Assembly: GCA_951804985.1 (NCBI GenBank)
Contig: OX638136.1
Span: forward strand, 7,753,852 to 7,817,851
DNA length: 64,000 bases
Reading direction: 5' to 3'
Source: Dryomyza anilis
Lineage: Eukaryota > Arthropoda > Insecta > Diptera > Dryomyzidae
Position numbers and translations under genes: made by a program. This document shows positions 45,643 through 57,481 of this stretch, one piece after another (the first letter of the stretch is position 1; each line of letters opens with the position of its first letter). The notes below the pieces were generated by a model. That model was given only the letters and a program-made list of their open reading frames with translations, ran no database searches and was not told where the DNA came from.

Positions 45643-47790
45643 TCAGCCATCTTCGTTGGGCGCAATGTAACGTTTTGCTAGGACATGAAAAGGTGTTGTT
45701 GTGGAGACGCTCGGTGTGTTGGTGCACCGCCTAGGCTCAGGTGGGATGGGTACTTGTCTCCTACGTCTTATTTTTAGACAACGTCACAAAATTTATAAAA
45801 ACACCTATAAATAGTTAAACAAACAAAAGAATAAGATTATATGATGAGAATATAATAGAACAGAAAAGATCAGAATAGAACAGTTATTAAAAAAAAGAAG
45901 GATACCAGCAAGAAGCGCCTCTCTGGTATGGCCATTATCGAATCCCTCCCGACCATGGTTATTTATTAGGCCCTAATTTTAAATAACCCCTATACAACTT
46001 ACTTCACCATTGCTTACATTTTAGTTTGTCTCAGAATACTCTCCCACCCAACTATTAAATAATTAAACCATTATGTTTATCATCACTATATCACGTTGTT
46101 TATTTTATGAATTATTTAAATGAAATGAATAAAGTTAAGAAGAGCAATTACGTTACTTCAAAAAGTAAAAAAAAAAATAAATTCAATCAATAAATGAAAA
46201 ATCTCAAATGTGATAATAAAAAATAACAACTAAACCAAATTATTGAAAATTCAATATCTAGATTAAAAAAAAAAACATGACTCACCCTTTTCTGTCAGTT
46301 CCGAAGAATTGTGCATAGTTCTCTCGGCTATATGGTGGGTTAGAAAAAAAAATAAATTTTGGAGAATTACCCCCTTCTGAATTGATTGAATTTGTACAGA
46401 TTTTTAAAGAAAAATATAATTAAAAAATTAATTAAAAACCAAGACATATGTAACACTTGAACAAATTTCAAAGTAAAAACAAAAAAAATAAAGTTAACAC
46501 TCATCAAATCAGCAATCCAGCAACTTCAGAAATCTCTTTATAGCTTTTAAAAAAGCTGGTTAAGAATGAAAAAAATTTAAAAAAAAAATCTGTTGGTAAA
46601 AAAAAATGTTTTGAAAACAATGTTCAAATTCAACATTGGTTTTTTAATACAAAACAAACAAAAAGACAGGATACGTAAAATACTTCGAAATAGTGTGTAG
46701 ACTTGTGAAAATATTGATGTTTCCCTTTTTCAGCAACCACTGATGTATATCGTATGCAGTTAATTGCAATAACGAATTTTTGAGACGAATAAAAATGTGT
46801 TCCCATCTGGAAATAAAATGTATTTTCAGTACTGGGTAACCATTTAATGGTCAAGCTTTCACACAACTCAACACTTCATCACTAACTCACCAATTAAAAT
46901 TGCTGGGAAATATATACAACGTGTGTACAGTACAACGCACTTAAATATTCCGCCAATTTAAATAAACTTTAAGGAAACACAATAAAAAATTTTTTTGAGG
47001 AAACACAAAATAATAACTTTTTTCACAATGTTAACTATCACACATCAAAATTTCGCTGTATCGAATCGAACTCAATTCGCCATTTTTATACAGTTTCTTC
47101 AAAATCGATGCTTATGTGATTTTCATTTAAGAAATGATCAGTAGAATTGAAAACAACTAAAATAATTAATTATATTATTTTAACAAGTGGATTCATATAT
47201 TACTTGTTATAAAAAAAAATAGCTTACAAATGAATTTAATAAAATGACAAAATGTATAGCCTGCTATAAAAATACCTAAAAATAAAAATTTCTCTACAGT
47301 GGTTTATTTACCTATATACATTGTTTTTCTATTATATGTTTTACTTTCAGATCCAGCTATGAGCAATTTGAGAAGACGAAGAACGAAAACCACAAAGCGT
47401 CGCGAATAGGAGGCACATTGTGCGTTTCAATGAGTAGCAATTGCAACAAGTCCTGCAAATGCGCACGCTTTGCAGTGCTGTAGCCGAACAAAAGACAATT
47501 TTTAACGAGGTTTAGCTCAGATACGGACGGTTTCACGGTAGTGTAATAATAACCATAATATAGACCAGATGGAATTTGAGAAGACAAACTCATTGTTTAT
47601 TATATAATACATAAAATATATATGTAATATGTAAAATAATTAAAAACAATTAAAATAATATATGTATAATTTTAATTGTTTTTAATTATTTTACAATATA
47701 AAATTAGAACTGTTTTTAAAAAAAAAATATTTAATTAGTTAATGCGCCATAATTTATATTATTTTTGTATGTCATATTTTTAAAGATGCT

Positions 47791-47906
47791 GTTATAAAAT
47801 TATATAAATTAATGAAAAATGTGAGGGAAAAGTCTATTAAATTACTATACAGTAATTTAATAGACTTTTCCTTCACATTTTTCATTAATTTATATAATTT
47901 TATAAC
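47791..47906. repeat. Palindrome, end of U7 (116 bp)
   Basis: The fullest version: arms of about 56 bp with one mismatch (gaggg versus gaagg) around a 4-base centre (atac). It would form a long hairpin. The single-arm units read attactgtataac at the same place, as expected if the second arm was deleted. Confidence 0.85.
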
Positions 47907-48524
47907 ATTTTCTAAGCATTATTTAGGCAGTAGGCTTTTGTTAAAAGAAAACCACTGTAAAAATACAATGGAAATATGTTTACGAAGTAGGCCGAGTTAA
48001 GAATCATCATTGTTATTTTTAACAATTCGATTGTTAATATATAACAATTTAACAATTCAAAATAACAATTAATTGTTAATTTTGACATTTAGTTTTTATT
48101 TTTAGACGTCATAATTAAATAAAGTGCGTCAAAAAATAACTTCGAAAAATTAACAATTTCAATTGTGGATAACAACAATAAATTAACAATAGATTATTGT
48201 CAATGCCATTTTGACCAATATGATTGTTAATTTATTTCTCAGAGTGTAGTATGTATAGAAAAAAGTTTATAATTTTAGTTTGGGCAATACTCTTGATAAC
48301 CATATATCGCTTTCTTATTTAGCATTAGATCCGAAATTCTAAAAAAATCCTCCAAAAGTAGGCTATAAAATAAAAAAAACGATTTGTTGTACATACATTT
48401 TATTGTAATTTTAATTTAACAAGGCATCGAGTTATTCTAACCAATGTAAATGTAACATTATACAATTTGTACATTAACGATACAGCATGTTGAATCAAAC
48501 AGATAATCCATGTTCAGTTAAAAT

Positions 48525-51365
48525 CAAGGATTGAAACCTAAACGAATAACGGTTTCGATTTCGGTTTTTTCCGCGTTTCGGTTTCGGTTACGGTTTTAAG
48601 TTTTTATAACGAAACGGTTTCGGTATACCGGTTCCAGGTTACGGTTTCGGTTTTTGTATAAATTTTCTTTATTTCCATATTTTTCAAATAATTTTACATT
48701 TTTTATATGGTGCTAAATTATGATCAAATTATGATACTGGGGTAACGTGGGAAACGTAATTTAAACAATGTTTGTTGTTATTTTAGTAAAAATATTGTGT
48801 TATATGAATTATTTAATTGATTACGTCAAGAAAAAAATTTAATTTGAAATTTCGCGACCACAAACCAATGAAAAGCAACATATTGACTTCACCTGATATA
48901 TGATCTGAATTAAAAAGAACATGAATTTTGTACAATTTTCATCCATAAAAGCCAAAGAAATTAAAATTCAACAATTCTGTGAACTGCAATATATGTAAAC
49001 TAGTGATGATCATTTGCAAGAGCAATGCAAGAAATGTTAATCTTAATCTATTAAATTTTAAATAAAGATCGAAGACAAATATCTTAAACTGCATATTAAT
49101 TAAGAAAACGAATAGAATTTGAACACCTATTGTATTTAAGTTACTTATTTTCCATATTTTTCAATTTCTTCAACATTTTACTAACAAAAAGAAAATCCAA
49201 TAACCTAAAAATTTGAATTATATTTTAAAAAGAATTAACTAATAAAAAATAATTGTATAAATCAAGTGATGTTGACGAGACAATTCAAAATCTCAAGGCC
49301 ATAATAAAATGAACGAAAAGTCACCAAATACATTTTCAAAATGCTAAATATGTTTTACAAACTTCTTTATGTATCTGTGAATTGATAAGAAAATGTAAAT
49401 CTATTAGTTGATATTTCAACTTTAAAAATGCATCAATTACTTTTTATAATATTAATCAACAAACTCGAAAATTAAGTTTTTCATAAAAATGTGTTTGGTG
49501 ACTTTTCGTTCTACAACGACAATATACATTATAAAATATACAATAAATATTTCGTATAGGCATATTTCTGTTTTCGTCACAGATTAAAAAATCCGTATGC
49601 TATACGTACCGTATGTCAAGAGAACTCAAATAATATTTTGCATAGTAACATTTTTCTTTGCGAACACCATGCGAACACTAACTCAAACGCTACAAAGCGA
49701 ATACTAACAGAAAGAAGAGAATATAACAATAACGAATACGATTCTTATACACACTTTCACAACTCTTCGTTGCTATACTGTATCATCGCATGGCAACAAA
49801 CAGACGCATGACAACAAACACAAGCATGACAACGGACAGACGCATGACAACGGACAGACGCATGGCACCACACTACATGTATGTATCTAGTACAGCTGTC
49901 TAGTTGGCAACAACAACGAGTTCTCTTTGTGGTACAAAAAATTTCCCGCCATAAATTCTATCAACAGCTTGCATGCTGCTTTATTCGAATTTTGGTTGTT
50001 GTTGCACTTTCAAACGAATCAGCGGATTTGTGAAAAAAGAAAAACACAAAAAGCAATATATCACACTGTGAACATGTTCATATATTATTTTTTATTACTT
50101 CATGATTTTACAATTAACAAAAAAACTATATATAAAAGTAAAACAAAAATAATAATGTGCATAGCACAGTGCATATGCACTATCGATGTACGAACTTGCG
50201 TAGCGAAGAAAAGAGAAAAAAACATTGTTTTGTCTGTTTTGTCTTTCTGAAGCGACTTTTAAAGCACTTTTAAAGCTATTTACCGCTTCAAAAGTGCTTC
50301 ACTGGCCTTATTTTTAAGATGCTTATATTCTTTAGAATTCGACAAAAATAAAAAAAAACACACATCTTCATTAATGTTCACGTTCATAAATATTTTGCAC
50401 GCTTTCCATTGTTACTTATTGTTCAATATTTAGTAATATCATGAATTCTTTTGTATATCATTATTACCTTAAAAGCATTATAAATACATTAAAATCATAA
50501 AAAAACGCAAGTCTTCCTTTTCTTGCAGTCTTAGTCCTGCACTTGCTCTTGTTCTTTTTCCTGCAAAATCTCGATTTTGTTCTCGCTTCTGTTCTTGTAA
50601 AAAAAAAATGCAAGAACAAGAATGCCTGAACAAGAAATTTTTAATCATCACTAATGTAAACAAATATCTGCCTTATACTTGAAATGTTTAAACTTGTCTA
50701 ACTTGCACTTCATTTTTCGTATTTCCTTAAATAGTTACTGAGATGTTAATAATTTGAAACTTTTTTTACATTTTTTTTTTTTTGCATTTCATTGTTTTGT
50801 TTATGTCCGAAATTGAGCTGTTTTGAAACATCAGTCAAAAATCCATTAGAAGACTTATAAATTGTATTCTATTGAATAGATCCTTTAAAAGAATTTAAAA
50901 AATATTCAAATGAACTTTTCAAAACTTGTTCCACTTTAAATAAAAAACCAATATTATTAAAATTTTAATCATTTTTTAACGTAAAAATTTTGCTTGGAGT
51001 TGCTGGTGTTTTGTTGTTAATTCGATAAATGAAACAAAAAACAAATTTTAGACCAAATACCGTTGTTTTGGAAATATCGTTTCTCAAAAAACAACATGTG
51101 AATTTTTGTACAACCAAAAATGTTTATTTTGGGAACTCCAAGTTTTAATTAATGAAATTTTACTTAAGATCTTCTATATAAAATAAAATATGTTTTCCTG
51201 GTTTTTTGCATACTTTTTTAAAAACCGTTTTAAACCGGTATAAAACCGAAACCGATTATAACGGTTTTGGATATCGGTATATTTCTGATTTTCGTATAAC
51301 GGTTTCGGTTTTAAAATGAAACGGTTTTAAACGGATATCGGTTTCGGTTACGGTTTCAATCCTTG
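48525..51365. mobile_element. hAT-type non-autonomous transposon, copy 1 (2841 bp)
   Basis: Terminal inverted repeats of 14 bp (caaggattgaaacc / ggtttcaatccttg) are flanked by an 8-bp target duplication, gttaaaat at 48517-48524 and 51366-51373. The uninterrupted site gttaaaattttttac is in U1 near 535. An 8-bp duplication and short repeats of this type are hallmarks of hAT. Both ends hold dense cggtttcggtt-type subterminal repeats, likely transposase binding sites. No transposase is present: the longest frame is 107 codons (49927-50250) with no hAT features. An 18-bp minisatellite is at 49788-49871. Confidence 0.85.
49788..49871. repeat. 18-bp minisatellite inside the hAT element
   Basis: Four full copies and a partial fifth of gcatgacaacggacagac-like units. 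The first two copies have aacaaac in place of aacggac. It is repeated in the second element at about 60774-60857 with the same copy number. Confidence 0.8.
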
Positions 51366-51597
51366 GTTAAAATTTTTTACTATTCATAATTAACATTATG
51401 AATAATAATAATAATTAAATCCATGTACCATGTTAACAACTAACAATATCAGCGTTACCAATAATCAAAAAATAATGCCTAACTTAAGATAGTAGTCGAT
51501 TTTGACATAAATGTATGTGGAAGATTTGTCAAAAAGCCGACCTGTACGAATCTGTTTGAAAAAAAAAAACAATATGATATCCGTTTAATTTCTATTT

Positions 51598-51601
<4 letters not shown>

Positions 51602-51679
<78 letters not shown>
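51602..51679. repeat. (TA)n tract, target of the foldback element
   Basis: About 78 bp of alternating TA left of the element; a further 60 or so bp lies on its right (53313-53375). In U1 the same place has only about 14 bp of TA (797-810). The second copy is at about 62577-62653. The tract expanded around or after insertion. Confidence 0.9.
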
Positions 51680-51682
<3 letters not shown>

Positions 51683-53309
51683 CTGTGTGAAAAATAATAG
51701 CAGCGCTCTCCTATAAATTATAAATTCGATTTTTTAGATTTTTTCGTATAAGAACAATCAATTATTTTTATAATTTACATTTATTGGAATTATGTCATTA
51801 CAATGCCGTCTTATTTTTTCATATTCTTAACATATTTTAAAAAAATATGTTATCTTTTGTAAATGAGTCTTGGATTTACGTGTGAAAAATAATAGCAGCG
51901 ATGCCAAATTTGTTAAAAAATCCATTATTTTCTTCAAAGTTTTTAAATTTAAAATTTGTATTTATATTAGTTAGACTAATTTGAAATGTATTGTTGAATA
52001 TTTGAAATATTTTATGTTGCTTTGATTAAATATGGAATATACAAAACCCTGTTTTAGTAAATCGCGTAAATACCTTAAAAATCATTAAATTTCTTTAATA
52101 GAGCTTTCAAAATTATATAGGATATTGTTTATTCCATAGCTAAAATGTTAACTAAAGCTAAACATTTGACAAAAAATACGAAACACGTGTCTCAACGTAA
52201 AAAAAGTATAAAAAAATCATTTGTTTCAATATTACATATGATTTAAGTAATCTTTTCTTTGAAATTTACCAAAGTGAAAAAAAATCTTGATATGCAATTT
52301 GGAATATTAACTTTAGAGAACCACTCATAGAAGAAGTTTTTTCTGTAAGAAGCCATTAAGAACTTTAATACACATCGGCAAATATTGATACATCTCGAGT
52401 TTGCACGTGTCTATCGTAAGAGTAACTTGATGTAACCACTAGCGTAACTTAGTATGATCCAATGGTTCAAAATTGCCACGACTGATTCCTGGAATATCGG
52501 AATTACAAATTTTAATGTATTGGACAATAGTAAATGGTGCAATTTTTAGACTAATGGTTCAAAGGGTTAGTCACGATTTTTAAATACTTTTAATTAGTAG
52601 TTTCAACATTTGCCGAGGTCTATAATTGTCCTTCAGGGCTACTTTCATAAAAAACTTATTTTATGAGTTGTTTTCTAAAATCATATCTTTCGAATTGCAT
52701 ATCCATATTTTTTTTCTCTTTGGTACATTTCACAGAAAAGGTTACTTAAATTATATGTAACATTGAAACAAGTGATTTTTTGATACTTTTTTTACGTTTA
52801 GGCACGTGTTTCGTATTTGTTGTCAAATTATTTGCTTCAGTTAACATTTTAGCTAAGAAATAAACAATATCCTGTAGAATTTTGAAAGTTCTATTAAAAA
52901 ATTTTAAGGATTTTCAAGGATTTTTCGCTATTTACTAAAACAAGGTTTTGTAGGTTACATAAATAATCAAAGCAACACAAAATATTTCAAATATTTAACA
53001 ATACTATTCAAATTAGCCTAACTTATATAAATACAAGTTTTAAATTTAAAAACTTTGTAGAAAATAATGGATTTTGTAACAAATTTGGAATCGCTGCTAT
53101 TATTTTTCGCACCTAAATTTAAGACTCATTTACTAAAGCTACCATATTTTTTGAAATAGGTTAAGAATATGGAAAAAATAGACGGCATAGTAATCACATA
53201 ATTCCAATAAATGTAAAGTATAAAAATAATTGATAGTTCATATTATGCAACACTTCAAAAATATAAATTTATAATTTATAGGAGAGCGCTGCTATTATTT
53301 TTCACATAG

Positions 53310-53312
<3 letters not shown>
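51680..53312. mobile_element. Tc1-type foldback element in a (TA)n tract, copy 1
   Basis: A 1633-bp element. The left end cagctgtgtgaaaaataata and the reverse complement of the right end differ by one base, and the inverted arms extend imperfectly for about 650-700 bp, leaving a central loop of about 300 bp. A second copy of the terminal motif (gtgaaaaataatagcagcg) lies about 200 bp inside each end (51879-51900 and 53091-53112), the IR/DR layout of some Tc1/mariner elements. TA flanks both ends. No transposase frame exists, so it is non-autonomous. Confidence 0.8.
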
Positions 53313-53378
<66 letters not shown>

Positions 53379-53947
53379 TAAATTAGAAATTTTCATAAAT
53401 ATGTTACGTAATAAGACAAAACTGAGTATGCAGTCAAAATCAGCATACACGATTTATATTACATTGAAGATTGGGATATCTCCATACGAATATTTTTTTT
53501 CGTTTCTTGAGTAAAGTGTTATTGAATTAATAAATATATAATAATCGACACTAAATTGGGTGTTTCCTTACCAAATGTAATAAAATATATTTTATTAAAT
53601 CGGTAATAAATAATACATTTCACGATCGTACAATTATATATTTGATCTGTTGAGTGCATATCTTTAATACATATGTATGAAAAAATTTAATTTTTCAACT
53701 ATATAATCACCTATAACTACGGTATAACTTTGCCGATTATGTGTTTTATATTTTATGTGAAACGATTACAACGTTTTCTTTTGACAACATTTAAATAGAA
53801 ATTATACTCCCAATACTAAAGTTTTAAATAATTCAATCTCTGTAAACGTGCGTTTTATACGAATTTCTGAATGTAAATGACTTGTACCACTAATTTTACC
53901 TAGGCCCGCGATTAATAGGACTATCAAACACTTTTAGAATATTTATG

Positions 53948-54455
53948 AACTGTTCTACGAGTTCGTATCGCTTGATTGTGTACAAAATAAAAACAATCTT
54001 ATATTTGGTTTAAATTATAACAATTAACTTCATTAATTCACTTTAATAAACAACTTTACTAATAACAAATTCTAACAACTGCTGCATGTGCACAATTTAA
54101 CTTGACAATTATCACACGAGATGCACTCGACCACTTTACAATCACTACTGAAGTGAAGTACCTCAGATGCGGCTCCCTTATATACGGCATGCATCATTTC
54201 GACACGTTTCGACAAGCTTCGACTTGTTTCGAGAACCTTCTACTCGTTTCGTGAATGACGCATGCTATTGGCATCTTATTCGCACTCATGTGTTTTAATG
54301 AGCTGATCTTCCCTCTCTTTCTCGCACATTGCCCAGTACGCTGAATGATCTTCCGTCTCTTTCTAACACATTGCTTAGTGCGCTGAATTGTCTTGCGTCT
54401 CATTTATTATTGTTGAATGCTTGCACGGTGGGGCAAATTACCTCTTTTCGTAACA
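53948..54455 (-). repeat. Gypsy-c left (3') LTR, divergent subfamily, outer end lost
   Basis: Begins within the LTR at aactgttctacgagttcg and ends at ttttcgtaaca. Next to it the minus strand reads ggtggagggcag, a polypurine tract (54456-54467). The TATA box is at plus 54177-54184. It differs from the right LTR by many substitutions and indels, which is not expected for two LTRs of one insertion. Confidence 0.85.
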
Positions 54456-54472
54456 CTGCCCTCCACCTAAAT

Positions 54473-54835
54473 CTAATCTAATCCTCTCTCTATATACGGC
54501 ACCAACATTTCTAAATATACTACTTTCATTTTTCGTCTGACGCCTGTAGTATTCTTAATCCGATACACAATGACATTTATCCTTTTAATTATCCTGTACG
54601 GTCCTTCCCGGTGTGTTTGTAATTTTGGATTTGTCAATTTCACTCGTGGCGAGCTACAAAGCATGACCAGATCTCCTTCCTTAAATCCCTCAGAGTTTGC
54701 TCTCAAGTCGTATCGGGACTTCATCTTATCACTTGCAATTTGTATACTCTGCCTTAAAGACCGAAGCAACTCGTCTTGGTCTTCACTTTCCTTCTTCCCC
54801 AAAACAATTTTTGAAATCAGATTTTTCACATCCAT
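54473..54835 (-). pseudogene. Gypsy-c integrase C-terminal fragment
   Basis: The frame has SDKMKSRYDLRANSEGFKEGDLVML and GPYRIIKRINVIVYRI, matching the end of gypsy-b integrase at lower identity. It starts after a deletion that removed nearly all of the catalytic core. Confidence 0.8.
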
Positions 54836-54937
54836 GGAAGTACGTTCGCAATGTCCTCCTCTGTTGCATTGATTCGTCTTACCGCAACTCCTGACGTCTT
54901 TTCTTTTTGCGGATACACATTGCTTACATCTGTGAAT

Positions 54938-55404
54938 TCAGTAGGCGGCTGACTTCTGATATCCGACCCAATAGAAATGCTTCATGACTTCTTCAATCGT
55001 TTTATTAATGCTCAAGTGACATCCATTGGTTCCACAATGGCATTTCAGTACTATGGCTTTTATTTTTGATTTGGGAACAACAATCAAATTTCGTGCAGAG
55101 CTGCCATTTTCACTTTCCCACTCACGGTACAAACATTTTGTAGCTTCAGGCTTTGCCACTGCGCCCAGTAGGCCCTGCTTATTGGACTGTTGGATGCTAA
55201 CTCTTTCCATAATGGTTTCCTTTGTTGTTCCTTGAACGTCCGAATTTTTGCGATGTCGGGGTCCATATTTTGATCATTTCGTATTTGCTCTAGACTCCAT
55301 TGATCATCTGGCATGACACCCAATGAACGAATGTGAATTATGTTCGTTTTTTCATCTTCTCTCCGGCATTCTCCGGATTCCATTGTACACACTCGTGCCG
55401 ACAC
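54938..55404 (-). pseudogene. Gypsy-c RNase H-integrase linker and zinc-binding domain
   Basis: Two overlapping frames. 55084-55404 matches the linker between RNase H and integrase (DDQWSLEQIRNDQNMDPDIAKI). 54938-55210 has the start of the integrase zinc domain (HCGTNGCHLSINKTIEEV...FYWVGYQ). A frameshift separates them. The frame stops before the Cys pair. Confidence 0.75.
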
Positions 55405-56306
55405 AGTGCCTGAATTTCCAAGATGGCAACTGGTGTTATTCGTACTACCTCAGATCTTTTTTCTGGTCTGTATCTCTTTGGTGGTTGCACAATTACACAT
55501 TTACGTTTTTCACGACAGTCGCGTGCCATATGCCCATATTTTCTGCAATTGTAGCATTTACCTTTCAATTGTGTGTTTCCGTTGGAAACATAATGTTCGG
55601 ATTTAACGCTGGCTTTGGACGCTCTACTTACTCCTTGACATAAAATTTCTCTCTCCTCATCTTGTACACGTGTTTTCGTTGCTGATCGGCACAATGTAGA
55701 CGCTATCTCCTGCGTAAGCGCTGTGGTGACCGTTTCCATAAATGTCACCTTTGGGTTAGTCATTGTTGCCCGTTTTGTCTCAGGATCCCGTATGCCATAA
55801 ACGAATGCATTTATCTTGCACATTTTCAAGAAATCACAGGCTGAATCGGAATACGCCAAATGTGCAAGTCTCTTAACATCCGCAGCATATTCCTGCAACG
55901 ATTCGCAATTATTTTGCCTTCGGAACTTCAGCTGTATTCTGTAAATAGGTGCCATGTGGTCACTGCCGTATTTTCGTTGCAATGCACCCATGACCGCTGA
56001 ATAACTGTTAATGTCACTTTTTGAAACTGTCAGCAAAACTTCGGCTGCGCCTCCTTTAAGCGCCACGATAAGTGTGGCTACGCTGTCCTCATTATTCCAT
56101 CGATTACTTACAGCCGTGGTCTCAAATTGCAGCTTGAAAATGTTGAACGCTGTGGTTCCATCGTAAATCGGCGATTTTAGCCTCGTACCACTAACAACAT
56201 GGTGTGTAGGTCCATTTATCTGCAACACGTGCAAATCTTTTTTTATTTCCTGGATTTCTTTGTCCATACCGTTTTCTAATCTTTGAATTTTTTCATCAAT
56301 GTTCAC
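55338..56306 (-). pseudogene. Gypsy-c gag capsid and zinc knuckle joined to pol remnant
   Basis: The frame covers the capsid region and the knuckle CYNCRKYGHMARDC. After about residue 270 a deletion joins it out of frame to the RNase H-integrase linker (ALCRHECVQW corresponds to the Cys/His cluster of gypsy-b). Protease, RT and RNase H are thus lost. From about residue 90 leftward the sequence is of the divergent subfamily (for example LTVSKSDINSYSAVMGALQ), while the first part equals gypsy-b. Confidence 0.85.
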
Positions 56307-56309
56307 TTA

Positions 56310-56918
56310 CATGCGTTTCTAGCTCCGTCACTTTGCTATGGAGTGTATTAGAAACTTCCAAAAAGCTGCTTAGAATGCTCCTGCATCTGCTGCTTAATTT
56401 AAGTTTGCAGTTGATTAGAACTTTCTAGTTGCTGTTTCAAATTTTCTGATCCTGTTCCATTTTGTTGCAATTTTCTAGAAGTTCTTGCTTCATGTCTAAT
56501 TTGAGCTGATTAGAATTTCCTTGTAGTTCTGTTTTAAGTTGATTTGAATTTTCTTGAAGTTTCTGTTCCATTCTGGTCGAATTTTCTTGGAACTGCTTCG
56601 AATTTTCTAGAAGCTTCTGTTCCATTTTGTTTGCATTTTCTTGGAGCTGTTTGGAATTTTCTTGAAACTGTTGTTGTATCCGAGTAACTGGCTCAAATCA
56701 AAGCTTTGGGACTGTACTTTTTGCTCCGTGTCCACACTTTTCGATGACGCTGTTGCAGCTTCCACTTCAAACTCGTGATCTGCGAGGTCAATGCCTTGGT
56801 TCTCTAATTCTTTCATTAGACGCTTTTGTAGTTCTACTTTCGTACCTACAGTTGGAAGATTATGAATCGCCAGATCCTTCTTTAGCTGGTCGACTTTAAG
56901 TTGTTCGAATTTAACCAT
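56310..56918 (-). pseudogene. Gypsy-c gag N-terminus, SAP-like motif and coiled coil
   Basis: Starts at 56918 with MVKFEQLKVDQLKKDL, then shifts frame near 56680 (a loss of tgctc in the attg..ccgag stretch). The coiled coil continues at 56625-56437 and decays before the capsid frame. Confidence 0.8.
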
Positions 56919-56948
56919 TTTGTATCACAATCCCACTTCTGACACCAA

Positions 56949-57481
56949 TGTTACGAAAATTCAGTCTAAGGAAAACTGTTCTACGAGTTCGTATCGCTGG
57001 ATTGTGTACAAAATAAAAACACACTAATATTTGGTTTTAATTGGTATTATTGCAACTAGTATTAATTAACTTTATTTATTTAAATAACAACTTAAAGAAT
57101 AATCACTTGTATCAACTGCTGAATTTATACAATTTAGCTTAGCAATGTTCACTCACGAGACGCACTAGTTCACAATCAAATCACAACTGAAGTGCTGTAC
57201 CTCTGATGCTTATATACTGCATGCATCAGTTCGACACGTTTCGACAAGCTTCGACTTGTTTCGAGAATGACGTTTCATAAATAACGCATGCTATTGGCAT
57301 CTCATTCACACTCATGTGTTTTAATGCGGTGATCTTCCATCTCTTTCTCACACACTGCCTCAGTGCGCTGAATAATCTTCCGTCTCTTTCTAACACATGC
57401 TTAGTGCGCTGAATTGTCTTGCGTCTCATTAATTATTGTTGATTGCTTGCACTATGGGGCAAATTACATCTTTTCGTAACA
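56949..57481 (-). repeat. Gypsy-c right (5') LTR (533 bp)
   Basis: Complete LTR with tgttacgaaaa and ttttcgtaaca ends, near-identical to the gypsy-a LTR but lacking about 9 bp (cggctccct) beside the TATA box (57210-57216). The right flank atacattatattaaatcgg is the same unit position as in gypsy-a. Confidence 0.9.

Larger units (their letters stand above)
43455..48035. repeat. Tandem unit U7, near-complete (4581 bp)
   Basis: U7 is the second near-complete unit without large insertions. It has the mini-me element (about 44957-45642), a PBS-like motif altered by one base (45653-45665, gcgcaa instead of gcgcca), a TATA box with a changed flank (47083-47090) and the conserved block (about 47349-47596). 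Its end carries a 116-bp palindrome at 47791-47906. It differs from U1 at its start by an extra palindromic aacaattaattgtt segment near 43498, a variant also seen in U4, U8 and U9. Confidence 0.9.
53948..57481 (-). mobile_element. Gypsy-c, chimera of two gypsy subfamilies
   Basis: The left part (53948 to about 56050) belongs to a divergent subfamily and the right part (about 56050-57481) is near-identical to gypsy-a and gypsy-b. The flanks also differ: the left flank is unit position 1395 (agaatatttatga), the right flank unit position 1025. The 370 bp between these positions are present on both sides. The element lacks protease, RT and RNase H and most of the integrase core. It is best read as a crossover product between two elements in different units. 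Confidence 0.85.

Noticed and set aside
49788..49871. CRISPR-like spaced repeats
   Set aside because: The 18-bp units are contiguous with no spacers, in a eukaryotic transposon.
49927..50250. 107-codon frame in the hAT element as transposase
   Set aside because: No hAT motifs, far too short, and unchanged in the second copy only because that copy is a recent duplicate.
53948..57481. An env gene in the gypsy elements
   Set aside because: No frame lies between integrase and the 3' LTR in gypsy-b or gypsy-c; the polypurine tract follows integrase closely.
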